Shown here one piece after another: positions 34,331 to 46,600 of a stretch of DNA of 64,000 nucleotides (its first letter is position 1; each line of letters begins with the position of its first letter). Below the pieces are notes generated by a model, which saw only the letters and a list, made by a program, of their open reading frames with translations, did no database searches and had not been told where the DNA came from. The stretch is from Triticum aestivum (lineage: Eukaryota > Streptophyta > Magnoliopsida > Poales > Poaceae). Where the stretch lies: positions 186,272,270-186,336,269 of the forward strand of contig NC_057796.1 in assembly GCF_018294505.1 (NCBI RefSeq), read 5' to 3'. A program made the translations under genes and the position numbers.

Positions 34331-34699
34331 TCATCTATGTTTTACCAAGTTGGAATTTAATTTCCTTTTTTCCTTCAGGACCTTAACAATGCGGTCAGAC
34401 TCAGTTTGCTTTGTTTTGAAATTCACCAAATATTTAATGGTTGTCTTGAGTACTGCTTGTGATTGTGTTGTTTGCTTCCTCAACATGTCAACTTCATCTC
34501 TAAGTGTAGAAGCATAATCTCTTTCTACCAATAGTTTAGCCTCTAGAGCATCAACAGTTGGCAATTCATGATGCACGATTGGGCCGGTGCCACTGCTGTG
34601 GGATGATACAATGTCCATGGGGACCTCGCTCTTTGATCTTGGGCTAACCTGTTTTGCCATTAAAGTTCCGATTGGATTCGGAAAAGTTGAAGTTAGCAA
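34331..34699 (-). pseudogene. 3'-terminal exon of a second TnpA-like gene (coiled coil)
   Basis: On the minus strand the exon reads VSPRSKSEVPMDIVSSHSSG, then HHELPTVDALEAKLLVERDY, and ends in a coiled coil (STLRDEVDMLRKQTTQSQ ... DRIVKVLKEKRKLNSN) with stop at 34,331. This resembles the C-terminus of CACTA TnpA-like proteins, where the coiled coil serves self-association. The open frame begins at 34,699, but its first residues probably come from intron. The part 34,649-34,678 (NPIGTLMAKQ) is a relative of the 30-nt micro-exons just upstream; here the acceptor AG has become CG. The exon itself has no stop, but the gene upstream is broken. Confidence 0.5.
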
Positions 34700-35338
34700 A
34701 ACATCTCAACTGGGAGTTATCATAGCTACCTAGTTAAACAAACAAGAAATTAAATAGTTTCGATTGGATGCTGAAAAGTAGTTATTAACATCATTGCAAC
34801 CGGTTGCAACAACTAAACAGTTAAACAAACAAGTTTTGCAAAAGGTACCTATTGTGGCATTGGAGTTTCTCTTGGATCCTGAAAAGTTGAGTAGCCAGTA
34901 ACTTGATTAGTGCAACTGGTAGCAGCAGCAAAGCAGTTAAACACACAAGTTTTGCAAAAGGTACCTGTTGTGGCATTGGAGTTTCTCTTGGATCCTGAAA
35001 AGTTGAGTAGTCAGTAACTTGATTAGAGCAACAAGTTAAAGTAGCAAACCTATTACACAAATATTTTTTTGAAAATGAACCTGTTGTGCAATTGGACTTC
35101 CAATTGGATCCTGAAAAGTTGAAGTTGGTAAGGTGATTACAAGAACAGTTTACAATAGCAAGCCTATCACACAAATAAATTTTTGAAAATGTACCTATTG
35201 TGCAATTGGACTTCTAATTGGCTACTGAAATGTTGAAGATCGTAAGATGATTACATTAATAAGTTACAGCAACAAACCAGGTAAACAAGGAAGTTTTTGA
35301 AAACATACCTATTGTGCCATCGGAGTTTCAGTTGGATC
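34649..35338 (-). repeat. Tandem array of 30-nt micro-exons in ~115-bp units
   Basis: Five units have exon-like cores at 34,849-34,878, 34,965-34,994, 35,081-35,110, 35,195-35,224 and 35,309-35,338, with starts 116, 116, 114 and 114 bases apart. A relative sits at 34,649-34,678 and a remnant near 34,757-34,772. On the minus strand every core is preceded by AG (mostly TTTTCAG) and followed by GT (GTACC, GTTCA, GTACA, GTATG). Translations are DPRETPMPQQ, DPIGSPIAQQ and DPTETPMAQ-stop; three of the five cores end TAG instead of CAG, and one also begins TAG. Exons of 30 nt are phase-neutral, so any number could be spliced in without changing frame. Confidence 0.75.
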
Positions 35339-35339
35339 C

Positions 35340-36967
35340 TGCGAACTTGAATGTTAGAAATCATAAATAAAGTGTTGCAAGAGCCATAAGAAACTATACA
35401 TCGAACTAGTAAGGCTGACCAGTTTTGGCAACGTATTTAATTACACATGAACTAGTAAAACTAACAAGTTCTTGGCAACGTATTAAAGTAACAAGTCGGT
35501 ACCATTTACCAGCAACACAGACATCTGTAAATTTCTTTGATGTAAGAAAAATGATTCTGACACATATATATAAGTTAAAAAGACGTTGCCCCTCATATAA
35601 ACCTGACAGTTGTCTGTCTATGAACACAAACATGACTAGTGCAACAAGCCATAACAGCAAACCATTTAAACAAACAGGATATCAGAACGTAAATTACACA
35701 TGAATTTTGCTACACCCTAGAAGTACATATGACCAACTATCTACGTGCTTAAGTAGCTATTTAAGTTTAGGCAAACAGGTAATTCTATAAACATTAAGTA
35801 GCAAACACATAGATAGGCATAGTCTATAATAGGATTAATAGGCTATGGCATTATGTAATCAGTAGCAAAGTAAATTAAGCCAAGCAACATAACTGAACAA
35901 TTTTGCAATCAGTGGCTAACTAAAATTCCAAGAAGCAGGTAACTGAACTTATGCAAGTTCTTTGTGCAGGCACATTTCAACTTATTTTTCACTTACAAGG
36001 TTCTACAAAGGAGTCCATGGCATCAATTGCTTGGATACGCAGTCCCAGTACTTCTTTTCCCACATTGCATTGCTAAGTCAAATGGTTAATCTAATAAGAT
36101 GGTGCATCCTTGATACGTTATATGAGGACGGGTCGTCAGACTAGTTGTAGCAACACACATTACACTGGCTTTTACTGTATATTTCATGCGATTACATTTG
36201 GCATATCGAGATCCAAGCAATCTACAATAGGATGAAAAGACTAACATCCTTCACATTATTGGCGATCTCAGTTCATAGAAACAAGCAATTCAACCATTCT
36301 ATGGGTAAATCAAAAGCAGCACTAGAATTTTTTTCACTACCCCAATCATACACGCAAAAAGGGGCAGCACCACCGTAGGGGATGGTATGGGCGGCCGCCT
36401 TGGGTGGCTGCAAAGTGCGCACCTAGTTTGAGTCATCCAGGTTGGCCCAGGCTAGTTATGTTCGTCCCAGCGCACGAGCATGCAATGTAAAAAATGAAGA
36501 AAAACATTTCAATTTGGATGGGCCAATAACGTAAGTGCAAGGCAGGCCCTATAGCAGGCTCACGGCCCAAACGAGCGCCTCCCCTATCGATCGACAACAA
36601 GAAAAATCCCCAATTCGTTCGCTCTAGCCTCCAGTCTAGTTCGCTCCTAACCTAGCTGCCGCTGGACAGACCGACATAGCTCGTCCTTGTGCCCTCGTTG
36701 GATGCTGGTCGTCGGGCTTCAAGTGAATGGAAGGACAATAAGATGAAGATCCAACCCTGGGTGTAGCCTGCGTGGGAGGCAGTGGCGGCAGCATGGGCAT
36801 GGCATCGAGGTTGCGCAAACGGATAGTTGTAGCTTGGAAGAGTAGCATGCACAATGAGTAGGTACATCACATCCCTGATTATATCTAACTCAACTGTTCA
36901 GTTTCTGGGCAATAGTTAAACCTAATGGTGTTGTAAAATTGCTTGTATGTAGAGAATCTATAATAAA
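35340..36967. other. Intron-like or intergenic sequence, no certain gene
   Basis: A+T-rich sequence with many CAAACAxG and AGTTxxAG words, consistent with continued intron of the TnpA-like gene. At 36,360-36,880 base content is more even, with short frames on the minus strand that I do not trust. Confidence 0.35.
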
Positions 36968-37260
36968 ATGAAACCAAATTCTGCTTATTTTATAACTCCC
37001 CCAATCAATGCTGAACTGATTGAACCTGATGTGTCTAATCAAGTTTCCGGTGCGAACATACAAGCCATGTTGTTCTTGAGCCTGAAGTGTCTAATGAACA
37101 GCCTGCTAATAAAGGATTTGATGCAAACATTTTACATGCTCCAGGTGATGAACATATAGTGTCTAATGAGGGATTTAATGCAAGCATTTTTAAGCTCCCA
37201 TTGAAGGATTTAGTGTCTAATGATGATCTGCTATGTTGGGAGAGAGATAGAGATTTGTAG
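36968..37260 (+). pseudogene. Gene fragment with repeated VSN motif
   Basis: ATG at 36,968 gives MKPNSAYFITPPINAELIEP and DVSNQV. A one-base frame change near 37,063 moves coding to another frame reading EPEVSNEQPANKGFDANIL, HIVSNEGFNASIF and LVSNDDLLCWERDRDL, ending TAG 37,258-37,260. The recurring (E/H)xVSN(E/Q)xxF unit and the consistent composition across the shift suggest a real former coding exon with short internal repeats. Family unknown. Confidence 0.3.
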
Positions 37261-38326
37261 GAATTGATGACAAGCAAATTATAGTACATTTTCATGGCTT
37301 GTGGAAACGTCGAGGCCATCTACAACAATGTCCCCGTATCATGACAACCTAGCATACATACTTTTCTAATCAGTTGTTTGAAACTATTGGCATACTTGTG
37401 CAATATAGATATATTGATATGCAGTTTGCACACTAGTTATAGGTGCAATTAGACTTGGATATTTTCGGCCAGAGAACGAATAATTCAAGCAGGTATAGCC
37501 CATGTTAGTAGTCCTTGTACACCATGTTGTATTTTGTGTTTCTGGTGCTTACATCAACTAGTGTTCTATAATCTGGAACTACTTTGGATCATTAGCTGGT
37601 TTTCAAAGTGCATGTAGCTTCACATTTCTCAAGTTATGTTGATTTTTGGAGTGCAAGTGCCTTCATATTTTTTAAGTTAAATTTTCTCCCCTGGTAACTT
37701 GAATTCGTGGATCCGCCACTGAACAAAAATCATACATGCAGGCCATTACGAATTAAATGAAATGCAGGGACTTCCGCTAGCTCGTTATACAGGCTCACTG
37801 CAGCTCTGCTTGCACTTGGGATGTTCCATGTACAAGTCCATATTACGACTTGCTTGGATGTGCATACCTTGTGCTCCTTGCACCCCCCCTTTGCATTTTT
37901 TGGCACGGCGAATGGTTGATCAAATGAGAGGAATCGAGCTTGCTGTTGTACCGGAGGACATGTACTTACAAGGTTATACCGGCGTGCAGGATGTGTACCA
38001 GATCCCGTAGCGCCGTCATGCTTTGCTAAAAAATGGTTTTGCTTGTTTCAGATGATATCTCCCGAAGAAGAAGAGTTAAAGTCAGAGTTGCATAGGCGTG
38101 TAAGATAAGAGAACGGTAAAAGGATATTCAAACATCATCGGAATAGTGCACATGGGAGTGATATGTGGATACCTAGTTCAGGCCGGTGTTTGGTCATTCT
38201 CTCCTACAGTGCGGGTCACTTCAGAGCCGTTGAGGGTGATGCGCTGGTTGGCCGCGTATGGATGTAGATCTTGAGTGGCAGTGGAGTGCTACGATGCAGT
38301 GGACAAGGCCGTTAGTGAAGTACCAA
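37261..38326. other. No gene seen
   Basis: Nothing recognised; a mixture of A+T-rich and even-composition sequence. Confidence 0.35.
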
Positions 38327-38599
38327 CTACCTCGGGGGGTGGTGGTGCGATGATGTTCTCGATGAAGTAGCCCCGGTGAGGTGGGAAATGATGTCGGTGA
38401 AGCGCACCTGATGTGGTCGAAGTCGGTGTTTGTGAGGCACGTCGGCTGCAGCAGCCGATGTTGCCGGTGGACCACCCGGTGCAGTGGACGAGGGCGTAGA
38501 TGAGGTAGCTCCAGTGTGGTGGTGAAGCGCGACCGTCGTCTTCGTCATCGTCATCCGGCACAAAGGTGGGAAAAGAGACGAGACGAGGGGCGATTCCAT
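38327..38599 (-). CDS. Candidate first exon of the second TnpA-like gene
   Basis: The minus-strand ATG at 38,599 follows a leader containing CTAATTCGCCGCCAACCC-TAGAAAAA-type sequence. The protein begins MESPLVSSLFPPLCRMTMTK and is Thr/Ser/Pro-rich (GATSSTPSSTAPGGPPATS), low in complexity. A donor CGAG|GTAGTT lies at about 38,333, so the exon could end near there. It is upstream, on the same strand, of the micro-exon array and coiled-coil exon. The middle of the gene, including the conserved Transposase_24 core, is not recognisable in between. The gene link is inferred. Confidence 0.3.
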   Translation of the reverse strand: MESPLVSSLFPPLCRMTMTKTTVALHHHTGATSSTPSSTAPGGPPATSAAAADVPHKHRLRPHQVRFTDIISHLTGATSSRTSSHHHPPR

Positions 38600-39042
38600 T
38601 TTTTCTAGGGTTGGCGGCGAATTAGGGATTTGAGCACTCTGGGCGCGGAAGGTGACGAGGGAGAAGGGAGATTTTGCAGGGCTGGAATTGGGCTGCCACA
38701 TATTTCAATTAGAAACATGGAAGCGCGAACTTTTTTTGTTGTCGTTCTTTTTTGGGGGGGAGGGAGGGAGGGGTGGGTGGGTGCTAGCGTCCGTACGACA
38801 CAGGCGACCACCAGGACACGACCCTGATCTGCCTGGTGCACCTACATTTGAGAATGTAAACGAATCTTCTTTCATTGGCAAACGAATCTTGTATGTATTA
38901 CCATGCCCGTGTTTTCCTTGCAAATAAGTAGTCCTTTGAAACGAAATACTATATATTAGTTAATGAGGAGTTCTTTGAATTAGAGTGTGTTTGTCACATA
39001 GCGATATCCAAGTCTAACATGGATTTCGCATTTCACGGTATC
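38600..39042. other. Upstream flank, no gene seen
   Basis: It contains a G-run (TTTTTTGGGGGGGAGGGAGG at 38,750) that splits short open frames on both strands; none is convincing. Confidence 0.35.
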
Positions 39043-40567
39043 TGATGACCCACAAGTATAGGCGATCTATCGTAGTCCTTTCGATAAGTAAGAGTGTCAA
39101 ACCCAATGAGGAACAGAAGGAAATGACAAGCGGTTTTCAGCAAGGTATTATCTGCAAGCCCTAAAATTATCAGTAACAAATAGTTGTGTGAGAAGATAAT
39201 TCATAATGGGTAATAAGTAATAAAAGTAACTAAGGTGCAGCAAGGTGGCCCAATCCTTTTTGTAGCAAAGGACAATCCTCGACGAACTCTTATATAAAGC
39301 AAAGCGCTCCCGAGGACACATGGGAATTACTGTCAAGCTAGTTTTCATCATGCTCATATGATTCACGTTTGTTACTTTGATAATTTGATATGTGGGTGTA
39401 CCGGTGCTTGGGTGCTGCCCTTCCTTGGACAAGCCTCCCACTTATGATCAACCCCTCTCGCATGCAACCGCAACTATGAAAGAATAATAAGACAAATCTA
39501 ACCATAGCATGAAACATATGGATCCAAATCAGCCCCTTACGAAGCAACGCATAAACTAGGGTTTAAGCATCTGTCACTCTAGCAACCCATCATCTACTTA
39601 TTACTTCTCAATGCCTTGACCTATGCCCAAATCATGGTGAAGTGTCATGTAGTCGACGTTCACATAACACCACTAGAGGAAAGACAACATACATCTCATC
39701 AAATATCGAACGAGTACCAAATTCACATGATTACTTATAACAAGATTTCTCCCATGTCCTCAGGAACAAACGTAACTACTCACAAAGCATGTTCATGCTC
39801 ATAATCAGAGGAGTATTAATTATCATTAAGGATCTGAACATATGATCTTTCACCGAATAAACCAACTAGCATCAACTACATGGAGTAATCAACACTACTA
39901 GCAACCCACAGGTACCAATCTGAGGTTTTGAGACGAAGATCGGATACAAGAGATGAACTAGGGTTTGAGAGGAGATGGTGCTGGTGAAGATCTTGATGGA
40001 GATTGACCCCCTCTCGATGAGAGGATCATTGGTGATGATGATGGCTTCGATTTCCCCCTCCTGGAGGGAAGTTTCCCTGGCAGAACAGCTCCGCCGGAGG
40101 CCTAGATTGCTTCTGCCTAGGTTCCGCCTCGAGACGGCGGCACTACGTCCCGAAAGCTTCCTTCTAATTTTTTTTTCCAGGTCAAAACACACCATATAGC
40201 AGAAGATGGGCATCGGGGGCCTGCCAGGTGGCCCACAAGGCAGGTGGGCGCGCCCAGGGGGGTAGGGCGCGCCCCCACCCTTGTGGATGGCTGGTGGGCC
40301 CCCTCTGGTGCTTTCTTCACCCAATATTTTATATGTATTCCAAAACAATTCTCCATGAAGTTTCAGGACTTTTGGAGTTGTGCGGAATAGGTCTCTAATA
40401 TTTGCTCCTTTTCCAGTCCAGAATCCCAACTGTCGGCATTCTCCCTCTTCATGTAAACCTTATAAAATAAGAGAGAAAAGGCATAAGTATTGTGATATAA
40501 TGTGTAATAACAGCCCATAATGCAAAAAAATATCAATATAAAAGCTTGATGCAAAATGGACGTATCA
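39043..40567 (-). mobile_element. Athila-type 3' LTR (minus strand)
   Basis: 1,525 bp. On the plus strand it starts TGATGACCCACAAGTATAGG and ends GGACGTATCA. On the minus strand it therefore begins TGATACGTCC, the Triticeae Athila LTR start. It has the same overall plan as the LTR at 11,980-23,231 (CCACAAGTAT edge, G+C-rich GGGCGCGCCC zone at 40,245-40,275) but is clearly a different family member. The internal sequence lies to its right, making this the 3' LTR. Confidence 0.75.
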
Positions 40568-40583
40568 ACTCCCCCAAGCTTAG
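40568..40583 (-). promoter_or_regulatory. Polypurine tract of the Athila element
   Basis: On the minus strand, AAGCTTGGGGGAGT immediately precedes the LTR. Confidence 0.65.
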
Positions 40584-41693
40584 ACCTCGCTTGTCCTCAA
40601 GCAAAAGCCGATATCGAAAAATATGTCCACATGTTTAGAGATAGAGGTGTCGATAAAATAAAATACGGACATGAGGGCATCATGATCATCTTTAGAACAA
40701 CAACATATATTGTCATATAGTTTCTTATGCTAAAGTAACAATTCGTTCACAAGGTAAAGTACGAATCAGAAAATTCATTGAAAACTGACAAACTATGATC
40801 TCAGTAATTGAAGAAATTGCAATTTATCATAACATCACAAAGAGTCAATACAAGAGCTTTTTAGCAAGTCCACATACTCAACTATCATTTAGTCTTTCAC
40901 AATTGCTAACACTCATTCGATAATTATGGGTTCAAAGTTTCAATCGGACAGAGAGAACGATAGGGGCTTATAGTTTCGCCTCCCAACCTTTTACCTCAAG
41001 GGTAATGTTAAAAATAATACTTTATGATAACCTACATCCGAGTGGATATATATATGCGGATCTCTCCAACACATAGTGCTTACCAAAATAAAAAGTGTAA
41101 AAAGGAAAGGTGAAGATCACCATAACTCTTGTATAGGGGTAGAAGATAAAAGTAAAAGATAGGCCCTTCGCAGAGGGAAGCAGAGGTTGTCATGCCCTTT
41201 TATGGTTGATGCACAAAATCTTAATGCAAAAGAACTTCACTTTATATTGCCGCTTGTGGTAAAGAACTTTATTATGCAGTCCGTCGCTTTTATTTCTTCC
41301 ATATCACAAGTTCGTATAAATCTTATTTTCTTCACACTAATAGAGCATACATATTTAGGGAGCAATTTTTATTGCTTGATGACAACTTACTTGAAGGATC
41401 TTACTCAATCCATAGGTAGGTATGGTGGACTCTCATGGCAAAACTGGTTTAAGGGATGTTTGGAATCTCAAGTAGTATCTCTACTTGGTGCAAAGAATTT
41501 GGCTAGCATGAGAGGGAAAAATAAGCTCAACAAGTTGGAGGATCCATGACAATACAACTTCTATTCGGATATAAGAAAACATAACCCATTATGTTGTCTT
41601 CCTTGTCCAACATCAACTCTTTAGCATGTCATATTTTAATGAGTGCTCACAATTACAAAAGATGTCCAAGATAGTATATATATATATATATGT
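40584..41693 (-). mobile_element. Athila 3' internal non-coding region, truncated
   Basis: The 3' untranslated part of the element is A+T-rich with CTCAAGGGTAATG and CATATTTAGGGAGCAATTTT, familiar from Triticeae Athila elements. The 120-codon plus-strand frame at 41,187-41,549 is not supported by any domain and is probably fortuitous. A (TA)n run (41,673-41,690) precedes the cut made by the next LTR. Confidence 0.5.
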
Positions 41694-42686
41694 TGTGACG
41701 CCCGGATAATTAAGCTACAGTAAACCTCTGCTAAAGATGCCACGTCACCTCCGTTACTGTTGCTAAACCTCGCGTTAGATCAAAATGTTTCAAAATCAAA
41801 TTTTAATTTTTGACAAACAATAAAAGTTTTCAAACATTAAATAAATGTCTGGATTGTGCCAAATATTGCACACGTAATTATAGTGAAGAAAACACATGTT
41901 TAGAAAATGCTAAAATGCTCTAAAATAAATAAAAGAAAAAGAAAGTACAAAACAGAAAAAAAAAAAGGAAAGCCCCCTGGCCAACTGGGCTAGACGGCCC
42001 AGCTGGCCGACCCACCTGGACCAAGCGGCTAGTCCACCAACCGGCCGGCCCACCCCCGCTCCCCCATAACCCCACGGCCAAACCCTAACCCCCCCGTCAC
42101 CCCACTTCCACCCCCACGTCGCCACCCCCTCCTGATCGGATCTGGATCGGGATCGATCCCGTCGCCCCGACACCCTTCGCCGTCCACCACCGCCCCGCGT
42201 CGACCACGCCTCCCCGCCGGCCTGCCTCCTTGCCTACTCATCCCTATCCTCGACGGAGCGTCGTCCCCGTCCCCCTCCTCGACCCCGCTGCCCGTACCCT
42301 ACGCTCCCGCGTTGAGGCCTCGTCCTCCCTCTTCCTTGCCTCTACTCGAGGTCGACCGCGCGCACGCGCACCACCGCATCGGCCATGCCATCGCCCCCCC
42401 GGCGGCTTCGACCGCGCCTCCGCCCGCCGACGCAGCGCACCCGTAGCCGCTCACCATGCCCCGGCCTCTTCTCCCTCCCCGCGGCGCCGTCCACCACTGG
42501 CTCGCGCCCTACCTCGCCCTCACACGCGCGCCTGGGAATGGTCCCTATCACCGGAGCCTCTGCCTTGATTGTCGGCCCGACCGCACCGCCCCTCCTACTG
42601 CTGCCGGCTGTTGCAACCGCCGCGCGGGCAGACCGCGCCCGCCGCCGCCGTGCTGGCCACCGTGGCTGTGCTCCGCCCGCGCCGCC
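41694..42686 (+). mobile_element. Family-A long LTR, copy 1, left part
   Basis: It starts TGTGACGCCCGGATAATTAA. The same start (TGTCACGCCCGGATAATTAG) opens the LTRs at 55,580 and 63,385. After ~250 bp of A+T-rich sequence comes a C+G-rich zone (42,000-42,686) with TATA-poor, CCCTAACCC-containing text. The LTR is interrupted at 42,687 by the Tat element and resumes at 55,362. Long open frames here are C+G artefacts. Confidence 0.7.
42682..42686 (+). other. Left target duplication of the Tat element (CCGCC)
   Basis: It pairs with CCACC at 55,357-55,361, one mismatch. Confidence 0.55.
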
Positions 42687-43166
42687 TGTCGGTGTCAAAA
42701 CCGGCGGATCTCGGGTAGGGGGTCCCGAACTGTGCGTCTAGGATCAATGGTAACAGGAGACGAGGGACACGATGTTTACCCAGGTTCGGGCCCTCTCTAT
42801 GGAGGTAATACCCTACTTCCTGCTTGATTGATCTTGATGAATATGAGTGTTACAAGAGTTGATCTACCACGAGATCGTAATGGCTAAACCCTAGATGTCT
42901 AGCCTATGAGTATATGGTAATGAATCTGTCCTATCCGGACTATGCTCTCCGGTTTATATAGACACCGGAGAGATCTAGGGTTACACAAGGTCGGTTACAT
43001 AAGAGGGAATCTTCATGATCGATCGCCTAGCTTGCCTTTCACGCCAAGTAGAGTCCAATCCGGACATGGGTATAGTCTTCGGTCTTCGTGTCTTCATAGC
43101 CCATCAGTCCGGCCCAATGAGTAACAGGCCGGACGCCCGAGGATCCCTTAGTCCAGGACTCCCTCG
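42687..43166 (-). repeat. 3' LTR of the Tat element
   Basis: 480 bp. On the plus strand TGTCGGTGTC ... GACTCCCTCG; the family end CA has become CG. GGTTTATATAGAC (around 42,951) is shared with the other LTR. Confidence 0.85.
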
Positions 43167-43580
43167 GTAGCCCCTGAACCTGGCTTCAATGACGAGGAGT
43201 CCGGCGCGCAGTTCGTCTTTGGCATTGCAAGGCGGGTTCCCCTTCTTCCGAACTCCAATATAGTCTTCGGATGTGATGATTGTATCCGGACTTGTGTATA
43301 TAATTGCTGAAAATACAGTACTTCACGAGTCCAATCTGTCGACAACTGTTTATGACATTGCATCACGCCTGCCCGGTTATTATTTTCAACCGTTGGCTAG
43401 CCTGTCGCCCCACATCTCGGGAAGCGGTTTTATTGGCACGTCTTGTCAAAGCAGAGATCGTGTCCCCTTATTCACGGGATTTTCAATAATGTTGGTATGG
43501 GTAACCCAACCGTCCCCTGGGTACAACTCTTTGAAGATAGGTAAGTTTCAAGACCCAGGAGGGGACGCTCGATATTCTGG

Positions 43581-43596
43581 GCCTTTATATAGGGAC
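43581..43596 (+). promoter_or_regulatory. TATA box of the antisense gene
   Basis: CTTTATATAGGG, about 100 bases upstream of the ATG at 43,691, followed by a C+T-rich leader. It suggests that the antisense gene has its own promoter inside the element. Confidence 0.55.
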
Positions 43597-43690
43597 CCAT
43601 ACTTGTCTTTTTCTTCCGTGCTTGCTTCTTCCTCAACCCCAGCCACCTCGAGTTCTAGCCCTCGAGTTCTAATCACCACCAGCCCCAATC

Positions 43691-46600
43691 ATGTCCGGGT
43701 CCAGCCGTTCAGGCCGTTGGGTGGCTTCTTCCATCACGGAGGAGGATATTGTGAAGCTCCACGTAGCGAGGTACCTGACCCCAGAAATCCTTCATCGGCT
43801 TCCTGCCGAGGGGCATATTATCCCCACCCCCAAATCCAGCGAGAGGGTAGTATTTGTGTCCCACTTCCTCCATGGGTTAGGGTTCACGCTTAACCCCTTC
43901 GTCTGGGAGCTTATGTTCTACTATGGGCTAGATTTTCATGATCTGGCCCCGGACTCTATTCTTCTCATCTCGACATTCATCGTCACATGTGAAGCCTTCC
44001 TCCGGACCCCTCCGCACTTTGCTTTATGGCTCAAGACTTTTGATGTGAGGCCGCGGGTGATAGAGGGGGAGCAGGCAGACTGCGGCAGCGTGGTAATAAA
44101 CAAGCTTGCCAGTGCGGTTTGGTTTGAAGGATCCTTCGCCGAGTCTTCCGAACTATGGCAGCAGGGATGGTTTTATGTCAATGAGCTGCGGGGCTCCAAG
44201 TGGGCGGCTACGCCTGCGTTCCGACCCGGCCGGCCGACTCAGCTTGCTTCATGGATCAACATGGGGTTGGACTGGGGATCCGCTAGTGAGGTGCAGACTC
44301 TGCAAGGTCGCATCCGAAGCCTTACCGAGAGGGGCATCGATCTTGTTAACGTCGTTCAGGTAATGCTGGTCCACCGGATCCTGCCATGTCAACGGCGACC
44401 TCTCCGTATGTGGGAGTTCAATCCAGAAGGGCGGCGCACTCTTCAGCACTTCTTCGGCATTACACACGAAGGAATGTCGAAATTATATTTCGGGGAGCGG
44501 GAGCAATGGCCGGACACCACCGAAGACGTCGGCCTCGACTGCAATCATCCGGACACCCCGGTAAGTATTTAATCCCCGCACACCTTTCATTCAAGCATCT
44601 TTTGACAAAGACACTAAACAACCTGCCTTTATACAGGACTGGATAAAGAAAGCGGTGTTAATCTGGTGTCCGGCGCCCCTTCCCTAAGACCCTGCGTCCG
44701 CCCTACTGGCGCGGATGTTGGTCCCGACACCGTACCTGGTGTCTAGAGAGGGGGGCGAGAGCGAGGAGCCCAAAGGAGATGGCCATCCTACGGGTGATTT
44801 AAGCGCTGTGTTCGGGGAAACCGAAACGCTTTTGCCTAGGGGCAAAGGCGTGGAGGGGGCACTTTATGGCAAGAAGAGGTCCGCCTCTGGAGGTCAGGAG
44901 GGGAAGCCTTCCAAAAAAGGAAAAATGCCATCGTCGGGCGGCTTGGGCCGGGCAAGTGATGTCGTCGTTGAGCTTGATGATGAAGACGAACCTCCGGCCA
45001 GACCGTAAGCGGGGCAGGGCACTTTAACCATACCTCATTCTTATTACCGAAATAACCCTCCGATATATGTGCGTCCTCACAGGTTAACGCCTAGTGTTTC
45101 TCAACCGTCCTCCTCCTCGGGAGACCTTCTTCCGGAGATGATGGAGAGTGACACGCCTTCTCTGGCCTCATCGCCTAACAGGGTGGATGATCTCGAGGTA
45201 TCGTCCCGGAGGGCTCCTCCCAACCGGCAAGTAGCGCAGGAAATGAGGAAGGAGCTACCCGAAGGTGGTGCCTCTCTCACTCAGGGTTCGGGATCAAGAA
45301 TGACGGCCCCGAACTGTACGGTTTACAGCCGGAGATAATGCTAGAGGCGGGTAAGCGGATTCCTTCAAAGGAATATCGTGCTCCGGCAGTGGTGTCCGAA
45401 GACCCAGGAGTGCCGGAGACGCTGACGGACATGCTGCGACGAGCGTCCGTTTCAGAGAAGCACCGCACCTTAATGGTTACGGTGGTCGAAAAAGTTGTAT
45501 CCGCGAAAAGCGGGTTGAACGAGGCTTTTACGAGCCTTCTGAGAGGTTTTGAGGTTTGTGATGTAATGTTGCCAATTGAATAATATTAACAGAATGCACC
45601 TGTTGTGTATGTAGTAGCCCCTGAGACTCGGATCGCCTTCCAAAGGAAGTGATCGTAGGATCGAAAAGAAATTTTCAGGTACTAACCTTGGTTTAATTTG
45701 GAATGCAGGTTGTCTCCCCTCCTGCCGCTGCCGGAAATTCAGAGGTAACCGAACTGCAGCGAAAGCTGGATATTGTAGAGGATGACATTGCTTTGATCAA
45801 CAGGCGTCTTGACGACTCGCAAGGTATATATGTCGAGCATTCCTTACACCAATGTGGTTATAATGTAAGCATGACTCTGAAGAGAGTTTGACATAAAATG
45901 TGCATCAATGCAGATGGTGCTGCCACCGTGGAAGCCCTTCGGGCGGAGCTAGCCCGGGCCAAGGAACAGGCCCGGTTTAGTAATGCGGCTGCCGAAAAGG
46001 CATCGGCTGAGTTGAAATCCGAACAATTTGCGCGGCGCCAAGACAAGGAGAAGATGTCCACCATGGCGCGCGAGTTAGAGAATGCGGCTGGCCGTTGTAA
46101 ACTTCTTGAGAAGGAAAGTGAAGCCGAAACGGCTGAACTTGACAAGGCCTTACGAGAGGCGAGAGAGGCGCGGTCTGAATCCAGAGCAGCCCGTGAGGAG
46201 ATCCGGCAAGCTGGGGAGATTGTGGCTGGCAAGCCCTTTTTGCTACACGCTAAGTTCGGCGATCCGAACTATGCTTAGCTTAACCAAGTATGGAGTTCTC
46301 CGGACAATTTTTTAGACTTGCCGAAGAGTTCTTCCGATGCGGCGCAGTTTTATTAGGTGCAAGAGGGGTATGCAACGGACAAGCTTTTCTGGTCGCAATT
46401 CGGCGCGTCGAAGCGCCCTCTACTACTGAATGAACAGATGTCCCAGTGGGCCGAGGTGCATAGGATATCCGGCGCTGCCATGAAGAACGTCGTAGTCCAT
46501 TTGTGGCCGACTGAACCTGTTCCGAGTAGTTACTTCGGCCCGGTGTAGCGGCTTGCTGACGCGGTGTCGCATATCAACGCTGTGAAGCGGTCGACGTGCA

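Noticed and set aside
41187..41549. 120-codon plus-strand frame in the Athila internal region
   Set aside because: It lies antisense in the 3' non-coding part of the element and has no recognisable domain.
41673..41690. (TA)n run as a regulatory or MITE signal
   Set aside because: A simple microsatellite next to an LTR insertion point; no inverted repeats or target duplication beyond it.
42230..42827. Long overlapping open frames on both strands in the C+G-rich part of the family-A LTR
   Set aside because: Frames open on both strands at once, Pro/Arg/Ala-rich, no domain, and they cross an LTR boundary.
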